This document shows positions 25,847-33,928 of a stretch of 33,928 nucleotides of DNA, piece after piece. Positions within the stretch are counted from its first letter, which is position 1, and each line of letters begins with the position of its first letter. Both the position numbers and the translations under genes were made by a program. The notes below the pieces were generated by a model that saw only the letters and a program-made list of their open reading frames with translations, made no database searches and had not been told where the DNA came from. The DNA is from JAZLDV01 sp045614925 (GTDB taxonomy: Bacteria > Bacillota_I > Bacilli_A > Erysipelotrichales > Coprobacillaceae), in contig JAZLDV010000137.1 of NCBI GenBank assembly GCA_045614925.1, positions 1-33,928 of the forward strand. The letters run 5' to 3'.

Positions 25847-26790
25847 TATTTAGCCACCTCCTTTTTAGGATGTTTTCTTTGTCTATTTTCTTTAAATTTT
25901 TCAAGAATTTTTGTTTCTTTGAAAATCATAGTTGCAATTAATACAATTGCATATAATAACATACGATAATCTGAGAATTCACGTAACATTTCAGGTAAGA
26001 TTGTTAAAACAATTGCTGCAATAACAGATCCTTTTAAATTCCCAAGACCACCTAATACAACCATAACTAAAATTTCTACTGACTTATTATAGTCAAATGA
26101 TTTAGGAACTAACATTCCCATATAGTGAGCATATAACCCACCAGCTAACCCAGCAAATAATGCTGAAATAGCGAAAGCTAAAATTTTATAATAAGTAACA
26201 TTAATACCAGTTAATTCACTTGCGATTTCATCTTCTCTAATTGAAATAATTGCTCTTCCATGTCTAGATTTTACAATCGCATAAATTACATAAATTGTAA
26301 TAACAACACTTAAAAATGCACCATTAAAATCAATAACGCCTGGCATCCCCATTAATCCCTTAGCACCATTTGTTATTTCTAAGTTTAATAAAATAACTCT
26401 AATAATCTCATTAAAAGCTAATGTAATGATACATAAATAGTCACCTTTTAATCTTAATGTAGGCATCCCAATTAAAAAACCTACAAATCCTGATGCAAGA
26501 GCACCAAAGAATAAACATACAACTAAAGGTAATCCTAAATGAATTCCCATTAATGAAGAAACATAAGCTCCTACAGCCATAAATCCTGCATGACCTAATG
26601 TTAATTGTCCTAAATATCCACTTGCTAAGTTTAAGCTTGTTGCTAAAACAATATTAATACATGCAAGAGTTAATAATGAAGATTCATAATATCCAATCAT
26701 ACCACTATTAATAGCGTAACTTAAAACACCATAAATTACTAAAGCTATAATAAAGGAGATTCCTAATTTTGTTAATTCTTTTTTCTTCAT
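25846..26790 (-). CDS. livM: Branched-chain amino acid ABC transporter permease LivM
   Basis: Integral-membrane permease, about 314 residues, with eight or so hydrophobic segments and the LivM motifs ATSLNLASGYLGQLTLGHAGFMAVGAY (split across helices) and the cytoplasmic loop SIREDEIASELTGINVTYYKILAF, which contacts the ATPases. I prefer the ATG at 26790 because AGGTGA lies five bases upstream; the GTG at 26799 overlaps that site. The C-terminal tail is basic. It follows livH directly. Confidence 0.93.
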   Translation of the reverse strand: MKKKELTKLGISFIIALVIYGVLSYAINSGMIGYYESSLLTLACINIVLATSLNLASGYLGQLTLGHAGFMAVGAYVSSLMGIHLGLPLVVCLFFGALASGFVGFLIGMPTLRLKGDYLCIITLAFNEIIRVILLNLEITNGAKGLMGMPGVIDFNGAFLSVVITIYVIYAIVKSRHGRAIISIREDEIASELTGINVTYYKILAFAISALFAGLAGGLYAHYMGMLVPKSFDYNKSVEILVMVVLGGLGNLKGSVIAAIVLTILPEMLREFSDYRMLLYAIVLIATMIFKETKILEKFKENRQRKHPKKEVAK

Positions 26791-26799
26791 GATGTTCAC

Positions 26800-27675
26800 C
26801 TACACTTTCTCTCTTACATTGACACCAAATAAACCTGCAGGTTTTACAAGTAAGATAAAAATTAAAATACCAAATACAACAGCATCAGAAAATGCAGAAG
26901 AAATATAAGCAATAGTAAATGCTTCAGCAATACCGATTAATAAACCACCAATCATTGCTCCTTTAATATTTCCAATTCCACCTAATACTGCCGAAATAAA
27001 TGCTTTAATACCAAGCATTGCTCCTAAATAAGGATTAATTAAAGAATAGTTTAATCCATAAATAATTCCTGCAATCGCTCCTAAACCAGAACCAATTGCA
27101 AAAGTTAAAGAAATAGTATTATCAACATTAATACCCATAAGTTCAGCTGCACCTTTATCTTCACTTACAGCTCTCATTGCTTTCCCTACTTTTGTTTTAT
27201 TAACAAACATTAATAAAGCAGAAGTACAACCAAAAGTTAATACTAATGACAATAAAGACACATAAGTAATCGATACACCAAATAAACTTACACTTCCACT
27301 TGCAATAAATGATGGAAAAGTTCTAGCAGCCGATCCAAATGTAATTAAAAATAAATTTTGTAATAAGTAACTTACTCCAATGGCAGTAATTAACACTGTT
27401 AACCCACCACTTTTTCTTAAAGGTTTATAAGCAACTTTTTCAGTAACAACACCAAGTAAAGCGCATCCTGCAATAGAAAAAATAACACTTACAATCATCG
27501 GTAAACCTAATAATGATGATCCAATATATGCTAAATAAGCACCAACCATGATAAATTCACCGTGAGCGAAGTTGATCATTTTTGCAATACCATAAACCAT
27601 TGTATATCCGATAGCGACTAATGCGTACATCCCACCTGTACTTAAACCATTAATCATTTGCGATACGAAATCCAT
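26800..27675 (-). CDS. livH: Branched-chain amino acid ABC transporter permease LivH
   Basis: Integral-membrane permease of 291 residues that pairs with LivM. Typical LivH sequence is seen at the N-terminus (GLSTGGMYALVAIGYTMVYG, then INFAHGEFIMVGAY), and the cytoplasmic coupling loop is KAMRAVSEDKGAAELMGINV. ALGGIGN-like AVLGGIGNIKGAMIGG is also present. The ATG follows GGAGGTC. A terminator separates it from the upstream livJ, so its dose is probably below that of the binding protein. Confidence 0.95.
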   Translation of the reverse strand: MDFVSQMINGLSTGGMYALVAIGYTMVYGIAKMINFAHGEFIMVGAYLAYIGSSLLGLPMIVSVIFSIAGCALLGVVTEKVAYKPLRKSGGLTVLITAIGVSYLLQNLFLITFGSAARTFPSFIASGSVSLFGVSITYVSLLSLVLTFGCTSALLMFVNKTKVGKAMRAVSEDKGAAELMGINVDNTISLTFAIGSGLGAIAGIIYGLNYSLINPYLGAMLGIKAFISAVLGGIGNIKGAMIGGLLIGIAEAFTIAYISSAFSDAVVFGILIFILLVKPAGLFGVNVREKV

Positions 27676-27696
27676 ATATTGACCTCCTTCTTATAT

Positions 27697-27730
27697 CAAA
27701 AAAATAAAGGAGAGAGATGTCTCCTTTATT
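27697..27730 (-). terminator. Intra-operon terminator between livJ and livH
   Basis: AATAAAGGAGA (27703-27713) pairs with TCTCCTTTATT (27720-27730) around a six-base loop; a run of seven T follows on the minus strand. It probably acts as a partial terminator, with read-through to livHMGF. Confidence 0.85.
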
Positions 27731-27736
27731 ATTTTT

Positions 27737-28888
27737 TTAATTTAAATATCCATATTCACCATTTCTAATAGTTTTTACTAATAATAATTTGCTTGGGTTA
27801 TGATATCCGTCAAATTCAAAATGACCTGTAATACCATCATATTTTGTAGCTTCTAATGCTTCATTTACTGCAGCTACTTCAGTAGTTCCAGCTGCTTCAA
27901 TAGCTTTAATTAAAATCCAAGTTGCATCATAAGCCATTGTACCAAACATATTTGTTTCTGATTTATATGTTTCTTTATATCTAGCTAAATAATCAACAAC
28001 ACCTTGTTCACGATCATCAAATGTATTTGTATAATATGCACCATTAAAGATATGTTTATCTACACCTTCAATTCCTACTACACCATCCCAACCATCAGTT
28101 CCTAAGAATGTTCCTTCATATCCTGCATCTTTGAACTGTTTTACGATAGTTGCAATTGTTTCATAATAATCTGGAATAAATACTGCATCTGCACCAGATT
28201 CTTTAACTTGTTGAATATAAGCTTTGAAATCTTTTTGACCAGCTGGATATTTTTCTTTCATAACGATATGAGTTCCGTCTTTATCAGCTTGAGTTAAGAA
28301 TGATTCTGTACATCCTTCACTATAGTCACTTCCTGTTTGAGTTAAAACTGCAATTTTTTTAGCTTCAATAGTTCCATCTGCGATAGCTGCAGCGATTGTT
28401 TTACCACCCATTGAATCATTAGAACATGTTCTGAAATAATTTTTTCTAGTTGATCCATCTGCATTTAAAGTTAATGAGTCACCTGAAGTCGATGATGAAA
28501 CAATTGGTGTTAAATCATTTTTACTAGCTTCCCCTACTGCTAATCCTTCTGGTGTAATTACTGGACCAACGATACCAGCAATACCTTGACCTACTAATTT
28601 TTTATAAGCACTTGTAGCTTGCACTTCGCTACCTGCTGTATCTTCTGCTAATAATTCAAATTTGTATTTAGCATCTGCAGATTCATTATAATCAGCGATT
28701 GCCATTTCAATAGTATTTTTAATAGGAATACCATAAGCAGATACTTCCCCAGTTAATGGTCCGATGAAACCAATTTTAACTGTATCCCCTTCTTTTAATT
28801 CACCTTTTGCGGAGGTGTTTCCGCCTTGTCCACACCCAGCTAACATGCTTACTGCTGCTAAAAGTGTGATTACTTTCTTAAATTTCAT
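27737..28888 (-). CDS. livJ: Branched-chain amino acid ABC transporter substrate-binding lipoprotein
   Basis: Extracytoplasmic lipoprotein that captures Leu/Ile/Val or related amino acids for LivHMGF. The 383-residue product has a basic start (MKFKK), a hydrophobic core and a lipobox LAGC with Cys19, then a Gly/Ser linker. The mature part is a type I periplasmic-binding fold (Peripla_BP_6): IGFIGPLTGEVSAYG, AGSEVQATSAYKKL, VGPVITPEGLAV and FRTCSND. I use the ATG at 28888, which follows GGGGAGA; a start nine codons upstream would place charged residues before the signal peptide. It is first in the operon with a consensus promoter. The true ligand is not fixed by sequence. Confidence 0.92.
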   Translation of the reverse strand: MKFKKVITLLAAVSMLAGCGQGGNTSAKGELKEGDTVKIGFIGPLTGEVSAYGIPIKNTIEMAIADYNESADAKYKFELLAEDTAGSEVQATSAYKKLVGQGIAGIVGPVITPEGLAVGEASKNDLTPIVSSSTSGDSLTLNADGSTRKNYFRTCSNDSMGGKTIAAAIADGTIEAKKIAVLTQTGSDYSEGCTESFLTQADKDGTHIVMKEKYPAGQKDFKAYIQQVKESGADAVFIPDYYETIATIVKQFKDAGYEGTFLGTDGWDGVVGIEGVDKHIFNGAYYTNTFDDREQGVVDYLARYKETYKSETNMFGTMAYDATWILIKAIEAAGTTEVAAVNEALEATKYDGITGHFEFDGYHNPSKLLLVKTIRNGEYGYLN

Positions 28889-28927
28889 AATAATCTCCCC
28901 TTTTTTTAAATTCATGTTATGTTATTA

Positions 28928-28955
28928 ATTATACTCCTATATTCTATGTTGTCAA
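28928..28955 (-). promoter_or_regulatory. SigA promoter of the liv operon
   Basis: Minus strand TTGACA (28950-28955), 16 bases, TATAAT (28928-28933): both hexamers perfect. The leader is about 33 bases. The rest of the gap up to 29137 is AT-rich with no gene or structure I can support. Confidence 0.88.
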
Positions 28956-29137
28956 CAGGTTTTAAGAAAATAATTTAATTTAATTCTAAATACTTTAGTC
29001 TTTTTTAGAAATATCATAAATTAATTTATCAAATTCTTGCTAAAAAATACAATGTTTAAATGTGTATCTAAAAAAACAATTTATTTATAATATTTTGTAA
29101 CTATTTAAAATATGCCGATTATATCAACATATTTTAT

Positions 29138-29170
29138 AAAAAAAAGAGTAGAAGTGTATACTTCTACTCT
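29138..29170 (-). terminator. Terminator of the ABC exporter operon
   Basis: AGAGTAGAAGT-GTAT-ACTTCTACTCT (29145-29170) with at least seven T after it on the minus strand. It includes the end of the permease gene. Confidence 0.9.
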
Positions 29171-32100
29171 ATACTTTTTAATGATTCTACCATATCTACT
29201 TTATTTAATACTTTTCTCATTGAAAAATTAATTATTTTAGTAAATAAAATAGTAATTAAAACAGAAATAATAATACTAGAAACTTCCAGTTCTTTAACAA
29301 ACATAGCTATTTCAAGATTAATAGAACTCATAATAAATCCATGAATAATATATCCAAATACTATTCCAACAAGAGAACCAATAATAGACAATATATCATT
29401 TTCTCTAAATATATAATCATAGACCTCTTTCTTTCTAAATCCTAAAACTTTTATAGTTGCAATTTCACTTTTTCTTTCCTGTATATTAATATTTGTCAGG
29501 TTATATAAAACGATAAAGTTAAGTGCTCCTGCACAGACGATAAGAATAACGATAATAATATTTAATGATGACATTGATTTTTCAAAATCTTCGCCTGCAT
29601 TTGTAGTATATGATAATGATCCAAAGTTATTATGTAACATATAGTCCTCGATTGATTTTTTATAAGATTGATCTAATTTCTTCAATGTCATATAAGCCTG
29701 ATTCATTTTCATATCTTTTCCTGTTAAATCTTCATAATAAGTCTGTGACATGTAAATATAATTCATTACGTAATTTTTAACAATACTTGATATTTTAACA
29801 TTATATTTTTCTCCACCTAATTCAATATCAATCATATCACCAACATCAACATCCATTTGTGATGCTGCTTTTTGCGTCAATACAACACCTGTATCATTCA
29901 TACTTACAGTTTTATTTGTTTTATAGTCTGGAAAATGAATAAAGTTAGATAACTGATCAGATGACTGATAAACAACATTATAACCATATAAACTAACTTT
30001 GTTTTTCATCATATTTACACTTTGGTTATAAACATATTCTATATTAGTCACTTCATCTCTTGCTAGAATCTTTTCTTTATTTTTTCTAGATACAGATGGT
30101 TTGATATCTTTTTCTAAAGAAACTAATGCATCATATGCAAAAATGTCGTTATACTGTCTACTGACAACTTCTGTAACAGAATATTTAATTCCAAACCCCG
30201 TAATAATAAGTCCTGTACATCCAGCAATTCCAATAACAGACATAAAGAAACGCTTTTTATATCTGAAAATATTTCTCATTGTTACCTTCTGATTAAAAGA
30301 CAACCTTTTCCAGATAAAAGGAATACGCTCTAAAAATATTCTTTTTCCTATTTTTGGTGCCTTTGGTCTCATCAATACTGCAGGCATCAGATTTAATTCA
30401 CTAATACATACAGACAATGTTGCAAATAATGTAACAAATACAGATAAGAATAAAGTCTGCACAAGTACTGATATTTCATTAACAATCACTGTAGAATGCA
30501 CAATATCAAACATTAACGTCGAATACAGGAACATAACAATTCTTGGTAAAAACTGAGTTCCTAAATACATACCAAGCAATGATGCAAATAATGTTGCCAA
30601 TACAACATAAACTACATATTGTTTAATAATATCCCATTTACTATATCCCAATGCTCTTAAAGTTCCACTTTGACCTCTTTGTTCTTCAACCATTCTAGTC
30701 ATCGTCGTTAAAGAAACTAATGCAGATACTAAAAAGAAAATTAAAGGGAATACACTTGCAATCGTTACAATCGATTCAATATTCATATCGTAAGAAATTA
30801 ATCCTTCATTTTCATGTCTTGTTAAAGTCATCAATCTGCCTTTAGGAATTGAATCAATCTGTTCTTGCGCCTGTTCTAATTGCAATTGACCTTCATCTAA
30901 CTTTTGCTTTGCTTCTTTAAGTTTTTCTTCATTTTTTAATTCTTCTAACAAAAGCATATTTTCCTGTTTTGATATTAACAGTTTTGCTTTTTGTAATTCT
31001 AAATCTGCCTCACTTAATTGAAGCATACCCCCTATAAGTAATTCACTATTTGAAATAGCATCTTTAATTTCTTCTATTTTCGCTAAAGTTTCTTTATAGT
31101 TTTCACGAATATCTTCTAATTTTAAATGTTCATCATCTAAAATATCTTCTTTTATCTGTTCACTATCTTTTAAATATGATTTCATATCAGCTATTTTAGC
31201 TTTTAACATCTCTATTTCAGATTTTACAGCCTCTAAAGCTAAGACAATCCCATCATTTGCCTGGTCTTGACCACTTAAATATTGCTCTTCGTTTTGTGCT
31301 AATGTTAATTTTGCATTTGCAAGTTTTATTTTCGCATCTAAAATTTGCTGATCAAACAATAATTTTCCTTTATTATATTCTTCTAAACCTTGTTCGTATT
31401 GTTTTGTTGCTTTATCCAATTCTTTTTTTGAATCATCTATCAGTTTTTCATAAAAAGAACTTAGGTTTAAAGATAAATAGCTTTTTACTTTTGTGTTAAC
31501 AAGTTCTACAAACTCATCATGTTCTTCGCTAAAGACAATATAATCCTGTGCCCCTTTAACATCTACACTTAACTGAGTATATAAAACATCTTCATCTCTA
31601 AGTTCGTAAATATCTTTTGGTAATGTCCAAAATGCATTATTTTCATTTTTAATTAAAACAAATCCACTATTTGAACCATCACCTAATGTATTTGTCCCTC
31701 TTGAAGTTGTTGAAAGATATCTTAAATCTTTGACATAACCTGTAACTGTAAATTTCTTTTGACCATTACCTGTTTCAAGTTCTATCTTTTCACCAATTTT
31801 AAAATATATAGCCAATTGGCTATCAATAACACATTCATTATGATTTTTTGGAAACTCCCCTTTTATTAACATAGGTTCATTTACCATTCCATGATAATAA
31901 TTATCACTTGTATAAACAGTTACTCCTGATTTTTTATCATCTAAAAAAGTTAAAGCATCAAACCTAAAACCATAATCTACTTTCTCTACTCCTTCAATTT
32001 TTTTCACTTCTTCAATTTCTTCTTGAGTAAAACCATAAGTAGATATATATGTAAGTTCTGCATAATTTAAAGAATCTAAATAACTATCAGCAGTTGCTTT

Positions 32101-32244
32101 CATAATTGAAGGTGTATTTCTTAATCCTGCAAAAACAGCTGCACCTAAAAAAACGATTGCAAAAATAGATATAAATCTCGCTTTTGTTTTTAATATTGTT
32201 CTATACAGGTTTTTCCAATACATTGTCTTTTTATTTTTTACCAT
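29164..32244 (-). CDS. FtsX/MacB-like ABC transporter permease with long extracytoplasmic coiled coil
   Basis: A 1026-residue fused permease with two FtsX domains. One helix near 23-41 precedes a large extracytoplasmic region (about 42-490) that ends in a long heptad-like coiled coil (about 262-467; Glu, Lys, Leu and Gln rich). Then come helices at about 491-513, 543-565, 593-613 and 665-685, a second external domain (about 690-895) and three final helices. The FtsX cytoplasmic motif appears twice: QRGQSGTLRALGYSKWDI (523-539) and ERKSEIATIKVLGFRKKEV. Such type VII ABC proteins move no solute through the bilayer; they couple ATP use to extracytoplasmic work such as lipoprotein, peptide or wall-hydrolase handling. 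It overlaps the ATPase stop by seven bases. Substrate unknown; no response regulator or histidine kinase is next to it. Confidence 0.88.
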   Translation of the reverse strand: MVKNKKTMYWKNLYRTILKTKARFISIFAIVFLGAAVFAGLRNTPSIMKATADSYLDSLNYAELTYISTYGFTQEEIEEVKKIEGVEKVDYGFRFDALTFLDDKKSGVTVYTSDNYYHGMVNEPMLIKGEFPKNHNECVIDSQLAIYFKIGEKIELETGNGQKKFTVTGYVKDLRYLSTTSRGTNTLGDGSNSGFVLIKNENNAFWTLPKDIYELRDEDVLYTQLSVDVKGAQDYIVFSEEHDEFVELVNTKVKSYLSLNLSSFYEKLIDDSKKELDKATKQYEQGLEEYNKGKLLFDQQILDAKIKLANAKLTLAQNEEQYLSGQDQANDGIVLALEAVKSEIEMLKAKIADMKSYLKDSEQIKEDILDDEHLKLEDIRENYKETLAKIEEIKDAISNSELLIGGMLQLSEADLELQKAKLLISKQENMLLLEELKNEEKLKEAKQKLDEGQLQLEQAQEQIDSIPKGRLMTLTRHENEGLISYDMNIESIVTIASVFPLIFFLVSALVSLTTMTRMVEEQRGQSGTLRALGYSKWDIIKQYVVYVVLATLFASLLGMYLGTQFLPRIVMFLYSTLMFDIVHSTVIVNEISVLVQTLFLSVFVTLFATLSVCISELNLMPAVLMRPKAPKIGKRIFLERIPFIWKRLSFNQKVTMRNIFRYKKRFFMSVIGIAGCTGLIITGFGIKYSVTEVVSRQYNDIFAYDALVSLEKDIKPSVSRKNKEKILARDEVTNIEYVYNQSVNMMKNKVSLYGYNVVYQSSDQLSNFIHFPDYKTNKTVSMNDTGVVLTQKAASQMDVDVGDMIDIELGGEKYNVKISSIVKNYVMNYIYMSQTYYEDLTGKDMKMNQAYMTLKKLDQSYKKSIEDYMLHNNFGSLSYTTNAGEDFEKSMSSLNIIIVILIVCAGALNFIVLYNLTNINIQERKSEIATIKVLGFRKKEVYDYIFRENDILSIIGSLVGIVFGYIIHGFIMSSINLEIAMFVKELEVSSIIISVLITILFTKIINFSMRKVLNKVDMVESLKSIE

Positions 32245-32942
32245 TCAATATCCTCAATTGGAGTTGGATTGTCATTACACTCCATATGATAAACCTTTCC
32301 ACTTCTTAAATGAATAACACGATCTGCCATAGGTGCTAAAGCAGAGTTATGAGTGATAATAATAACAGTCATATGATATTGATCACACATGTCTCTAAGC
32401 AATTTTAAAATTGCTTTACCAGTCATATAATCTAATGCTCCAGTTGGTTCATCACATAATAATAGTTTAGGATTCTTTGCAATTGCTCTAGCAATTGCAA
32501 CACGTTGCTGTTCTCCTCCTGATAATTGTGCAGGAAAGTTATGAATTCTATGAGACAAACCCACTTTTTCTAATACTTCAAGTGCATCTAAAGGATTTTT
32601 ACAGATCTGAGATGCTAATTCTACATTTTCTAAAGATGTAAGATTTTGTACTAAATTATAGAACTGAAATACAAATCCTATATCATTTCGTCTATATTCT
32701 GTTAATTGTTTTTCATCAAATAATGCAACATTTTGACCATCAACAATAATACTACCACTCGTAGGAGTATCCATTCCTCCTAACAGATTTAAAATTGTAG
32801 TTTTCCCTGCACCTGATTGCCCAACAATAACAACAAATTCTCCTTTATTAACCTCAAAATTAACACCATCACTTGCGTTAATAGTATTCTCTCCCATAAC
32901 AAATGTTTTTACTATATCTTTTAAAGTAATTAATACACCCAT
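32238..32942 (-). CDS. ABC transporter ATPase, MacB/LolD-like
   Basis: Cytoplasmic ATPase of 234 residues that pairs with the downstream FtsX-type permease. Walker A GQSGAGKTT, Q-loop VFQFYNLVQNLTSLENVELA, signature LSGGEQQRVAIARAIAKNPKLLLCDEPTGALD and H-loop ITHNSALA are those of the MacB/LolD/FtsE class. The ATG at 32942 follows AAAGGAAG. The promoter region at 32943-33060 is AT-rich, and I could not pick a convincing minus-strand promoter. It diverges from the M48 protease gene. Confidence 0.94.
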   Translation of the reverse strand: MGVLITLKDIVKTFVMGENTINASDGVNFEVNKGEFVVIVGQSGAGKTTILNLLGGMDTPTSGSIIVDGQNVALFDEKQLTEYRRNDIGFVFQFYNLVQNLTSLENVELASQICKNPLDALEVLEKVGLSHRIHNFPAQLSGGEQQRVAIARAIAKNPKLLLCDEPTGALDYMTGKAILKLLRDMCDQYHMTVIIITHNSALAPMADRVIHLRSGKVYHMECNDNPTPIEDIEW

Positions 32943-33018
32943 AAATACACTTCCTTTTTTATATTAGTTTCTATTTTAACATTAAAGCAGTCTAATTTCT
33001 ATATTATCATCAATTATA

Positions 33019-33047
33019 TAAACATTATTAATAATATTTGTTATAAT
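33019..33047 (+). promoter_or_regulatory. Promoter of the M48 protease gene
   Basis: TAAACA (33019-33024), 17 bases, TATAAT (33042-33047) with TG one base upstream, an extended -10. It is followed by AAGGAGG (33056-33062) and the ATG at 33068. Confidence 0.78.
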
Positions 33048-33067
33048 ACTTTAAAAAGGAGGCTATC

Positions 33068-33928
33068 ATGTATTTTAAATCATTAATTATCATTATAGAA
33101 ATAATATCTATACTTTATAACTTTATTCTATTTAAATTAAATAACACTTATATTGCTAAACCATTACCTGATGAAGTAAAAGATATATATGATTCTAACA
33201 GATATAAAACATTTATAGATTATAGAAAAGATAAAAGAAAATTATCTATCATCTCATCTATACTATCACTAATTTTACTCGTTATATTACTTTACAGTCC
33301 TTTCTATACAATTATAGAAAAACTATCACAATATAACACATATCTTATTGTCACAATAACAATAATTATCATTGGACTAATAGAATCAATCATTGAGTAT
33401 TATGTAGGATTATATAATCATTTTGTCATAGAAGAAAAATACAATAAAAACAAAATGACTAAAAGTCATTATTTAAAAATGCATATTAAAGAAACTCTAT
33501 TAAATATTATTTTATTATGTATTATTATCAATGCATTTGCATTTGTATGTGAAAATGTTTCTTATATCTATATAACTTATGCATTATCTTTTACTGAATA
33601 TATTTTATTATTTGCAGCTATTATCTTAATAGCATTTATTCTTTATCTATGTGCTCTAGCAATATCTTATTATCATTTAAAAACAACATATAAATTCACT
33701 CCATTACAGGATGGTAAACTAAAGGATGAAATTTTATATATGTTAAAAGATTCACCTAAGAAAGTGAAAAAACTTCTTGTTTACAATGAATCAGAAAAAT
33801 CTGTATCTAAAAATGCTTTTGTCTTAAAATTACCTTTTTACAGAGAAATTTCTATTGCTGATAATTTTATTAACGAAAATGATCATAAAGAATTATTAGC
33901 TATTCTTTCACATGAAATAGGACATTTA
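33068..33928 (+). CDS. Integral-membrane M48 family zinc metalloprotease, Ste24/CAAX-type (partial)
   Basis: An open frame of 287 codons running off the window end, not closed by a stop. It starts with ATG after AAGGAGG. About five hydrophobic segments are visible (near residues 3-20, 58-80, 92-112, 140-162 and 175-198), with a soluble stretch between the first two, as in the M48 N-terminal domain of Ste24-type proteases. The last visible residues contain the zinc motif HEIGH (282-286), preceded by NDHKELLAILS, which is the M48 signature. The third zinc ligand Glu would lie downstream, outside the window. In bacteria these are membrane quality-control or lipopeptide-processing proteases; the substrate is unknown. 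Next to the divergent exporter, a functional link is possible but unproven. Confidence 0.88.
   Translation, partial: MYFKSLIIIIEIISILYNFILFKLNNTYIAKPLPDEVKDIYDSNRYKTFIDYRKDKRKLSIISSILSLILLVILLYSPFYTIIEKLSQYNTYLIVTITIIIIGLIESIIEYYVGLYNHFVIEEKYNKNKMTKSHYLKMHIKETLLNIILLCIIINAFAFVCENVSYIYITYALSFTEYILLFAAIILIAFILYLCALAISYYHLKTTYKFTPLQDGKLKDEILYMLKDSPKKVKKLLVYNESEKSVSKNAFVLKLPFYREISIADNFINENDHKELLAILSHEIGHL

Noticed and set aside
28960..29137. Possible small RNA or leader in the AT-rich gap between the ABC exporter and liv genes
   Set aside because: No promoter-plus-terminator pair or stable hairpin beyond the exporter terminator; simple AT-rich spacer explains it.
1..33928. Defence island, phage, CRISPR or transposon
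   Set aside because: Looked for repeat arrays, inverted repeats with transposase, integrase, restriction or toxin-like genes; none found, and the gene content is core chromosome.

Overview
The window is a gene-dense, very AT-rich stretch of a bacterial chromosome (roughly 30% GC by eye). It has AGGAGG or GGTGAT ribosome binding sites, standard stop codons, short operons and hairpin-plus-T-tract terminators. The gene content (HrcA-type CIRCE operators, a PASTA kinase with its PP2C phosphatase, RqcH, a spore-coat-like Cys/Asn/Gln-rich protein) points to a low-GC Bacillota. Gene order and the style of the proteins suggest Erysipelotrichia (Erysipelotrichaceae/Coprobacillaceae-like), but nothing seen fixes the genus. 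Almost everything is chromosomal core. I see no tRNA, rRNA, CRISPR array, insertion sequence, integrase or phage gene.

Region 1 (1-7260, minus strand): rpsU (cut by the window edge), a divergent MurE-like ligase, mtaB, an unrecognised gene and rsmE, preceded upstream by clpB. This resembles the Bacillota neighbourhood dnaK-dnaJ-prmA-rsmE-mtaB-rpsU, but the dnaK cluster is absent and two unexpected genes are inserted. clpB has a strong promoter bracketed by two CIRCE (HrcA) operators.

Region 2 (7247-18300, minus strand): an AI-2E-family membrane protein with its own promoter and terminator. Upstream of it is the cluster gmk-[terminator]-priA-rsmB-rlmN-prpC-prkC-rsgA-rpe-thiN, tightly packed with several overlaps. 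It is the familiar Bacillus gmk-to-thiN cluster without rpoZ, coaBC, def and fmt.

Region 3 (18250-24300): rqcH (plus strand, divergent from gmk) meets a small coat-like gene tail to tail, their stop codons overlapping. pgeF (plus) and the NAD(P)HX repair gene nnr (minus) share a bidirectional terminator. Next is a membrane-anchored cell-wall hydrolase with four Ig-like repeats and an NlpC/P60 domain, whose promoter has two palindromes 11 bp apart just upstream.

Region 4 (24330-28960, minus strand): a complete branched-chain amino acid ABC transporter, livJ-livH-livM-livG-livF, with a strong promoter and an internal terminator after the binding-protein gene.

Region 5 (29138-33928): a two-gene ABC exporter or MacB/FtsX-like complex whose 1026-residue permease carries a long extracytoplasmic coiled coil. 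Divergent from it is the first 287 codons of an integral-membrane M48 (Ste24/CAAX-type) metalloprotease, cut at the window end just after its HEIGH motif.

I did not find a convincing previously undescribed multi-gene system. The best leads are the MurE paralogue with altered substrate-binding motifs and its unknown neighbour inside a translation operon, the double-CIRCE clpB promoter, the palindrome pair at the NlpC/P60 promoter, and the coat-like gene overlapping rqcH.
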